Below, in pieces: positions 42,238 through 42,490 of a stretch of 42,490 nt of DNA. A model generated the notes under the pieces. It was not told where the DNA came from. It saw nothing but the letters and a program-made list of their open reading frames with translations, and searched no databases. A program made the position numbers and the translations under genes. The stretch lies in contig CAZRXU010000011.1 in NCBI GenBank assembly GCA_964604135.1, forward strand, positions 1 to 42,490, read 5' to 3'. The first letter of the stretch is position 1; each line of letters begins with the position of its first letter. The DNA is from Sabulitectum sp964604135. Its GTDB lineage: Bacteria; Fermentibacterota; Fermentibacteria; Fermentibacterales; JCC-6.

Positions 42238-42490
42238 TTCGAAGTACCGGCACATGGAACAGGCCGTTTGTTCAGATTGTTGTGCGTTCGCAGAGGTATA
42301 CTCTTGAATATTCGCCAAACAAATAAGCGTGAATTTGTTGATGCAATTCATTCGTTGTTCCAACTTCAATGCTATCAATAAACGAACTTTCAAACAAAGC
42401 ACATGCTTTTGTTTTGCCTTTTCCCGTCTGGAGCCGGAATTTTCAACTGGGTAGTGGCACTAACCACTTGGCTGCTTTCTTTCTTCAATT
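42238..42490. other. Unassigned end region
   Basis: The last 253 bases are AT-richer than their surroundings and hold no confident gene. On the minus strand a 59-codon frame without a start (KACALFESSFIDSIEVGT ... YSRVYLCERTTI) is open, and another minus frame also looks partly coding; a plus frame contains NHLAAFFLQ. One could be the tail of a gene beyond the window. AGTGG/CCACT (42453-42468) is a small hairpin. Confidence 0.3.

Noticed and set aside
1..42490. tRNA, rRNA, CRISPR arrays, insertion sequences or phage genes
   Set aside because: None were recognised by reading; short intergenic gaps leave little room. A covariance-model scan was not possible here.

Overview
This looks like a piece of a metagenome-assembled bacterial chromosome of medium GC. 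It is densely packed, with 4-13 base overlaps inside operons, good Shine-Dalgarno (SD) sites and frequent TTG or GTG starts. Two large secreted proteins end in FlgD-like / type IX-like C-terminal modules, and small beta-barrel-like envelope proteins and a lipoprotein are present, so the cell is probably Gram-negative and of the FCB superphylum. Strong SD use and TATAAT-type promoters argue against a classical Bacteroidota genome; a candidate phylum such as Fermentibacterota, Cloacimonadota or a relative fits better, but no marker here settles it. A 100-N scaffold gap flanked by the same 55 bases on both sides confirms draft assembly.

Layout. 1-1762: a truncated membrane protein gene and a purC-acetyltransferase pair, minus strand. 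1877-3768: cysC and an MFS transporter. 3774-6487: an accessory-looking stretch with two tandem envelope paralogues, each with its own terminator, and three unrecognised small secreted or membrane proteins. 6581-9192: urocanate hydratase coupled to a HAD phosphatase. 9359-11536: secreted M14 metallopeptidase. 11602-13974: three overlapping zinc-ribbon genes of unknown function. 14037-17400: yebC-ruvC-ruvA-ruvB-queH. 17492-19318: secreted FG-GAP/VCBS propeller protein. 19371-21490 (minus): an HTH-EIIA regulator gene followed by pyrB-pyrI. 21566-23373: pepT and a small secreted protein. 23374-24378 (minus): radical SAM protein. 24515-29457: amidotransferase-like protein, pepD, a DUF4954-like beta-helix protein (broken by the gap) and a YeiH-type transporter. 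29465-31101: a metal-efflux permease and ArsR repressor with a clear promoter/operator. 31140-35097: beta-propeller lipoprotein, two-subunit class I fumarase and malic enzyme. 35091-37881 (minus): cupin, thioesterase, alpha/beta hydrolase and RNA methyltransferase. 38008-41139: small zinc-binding-like protein, TudS/DUF523 protein and a NatAB-like ABC exporter. 41212-42237: a secreted-protein gene broken by an in-frame stop. The last 253 bases are unassigned.

Together the genes suggest a heterotroph living on protein and amino acids: an exported carboxypeptidase, cytosolic PepT and PepD, and urocanate hydratase for histidine. Fumarate goes to malate and then pyruvate, with de novo purine and pyrimidine synthesis. 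No tRNA, rRNA, CRISPR array, prophage or insertion sequence was recognised. The best candidates for something undescribed are the zinc-ribbon trio, the PTS-like regulator coupled to pyrBI, and the metal-efflux operon with its 9-2-9 operator.
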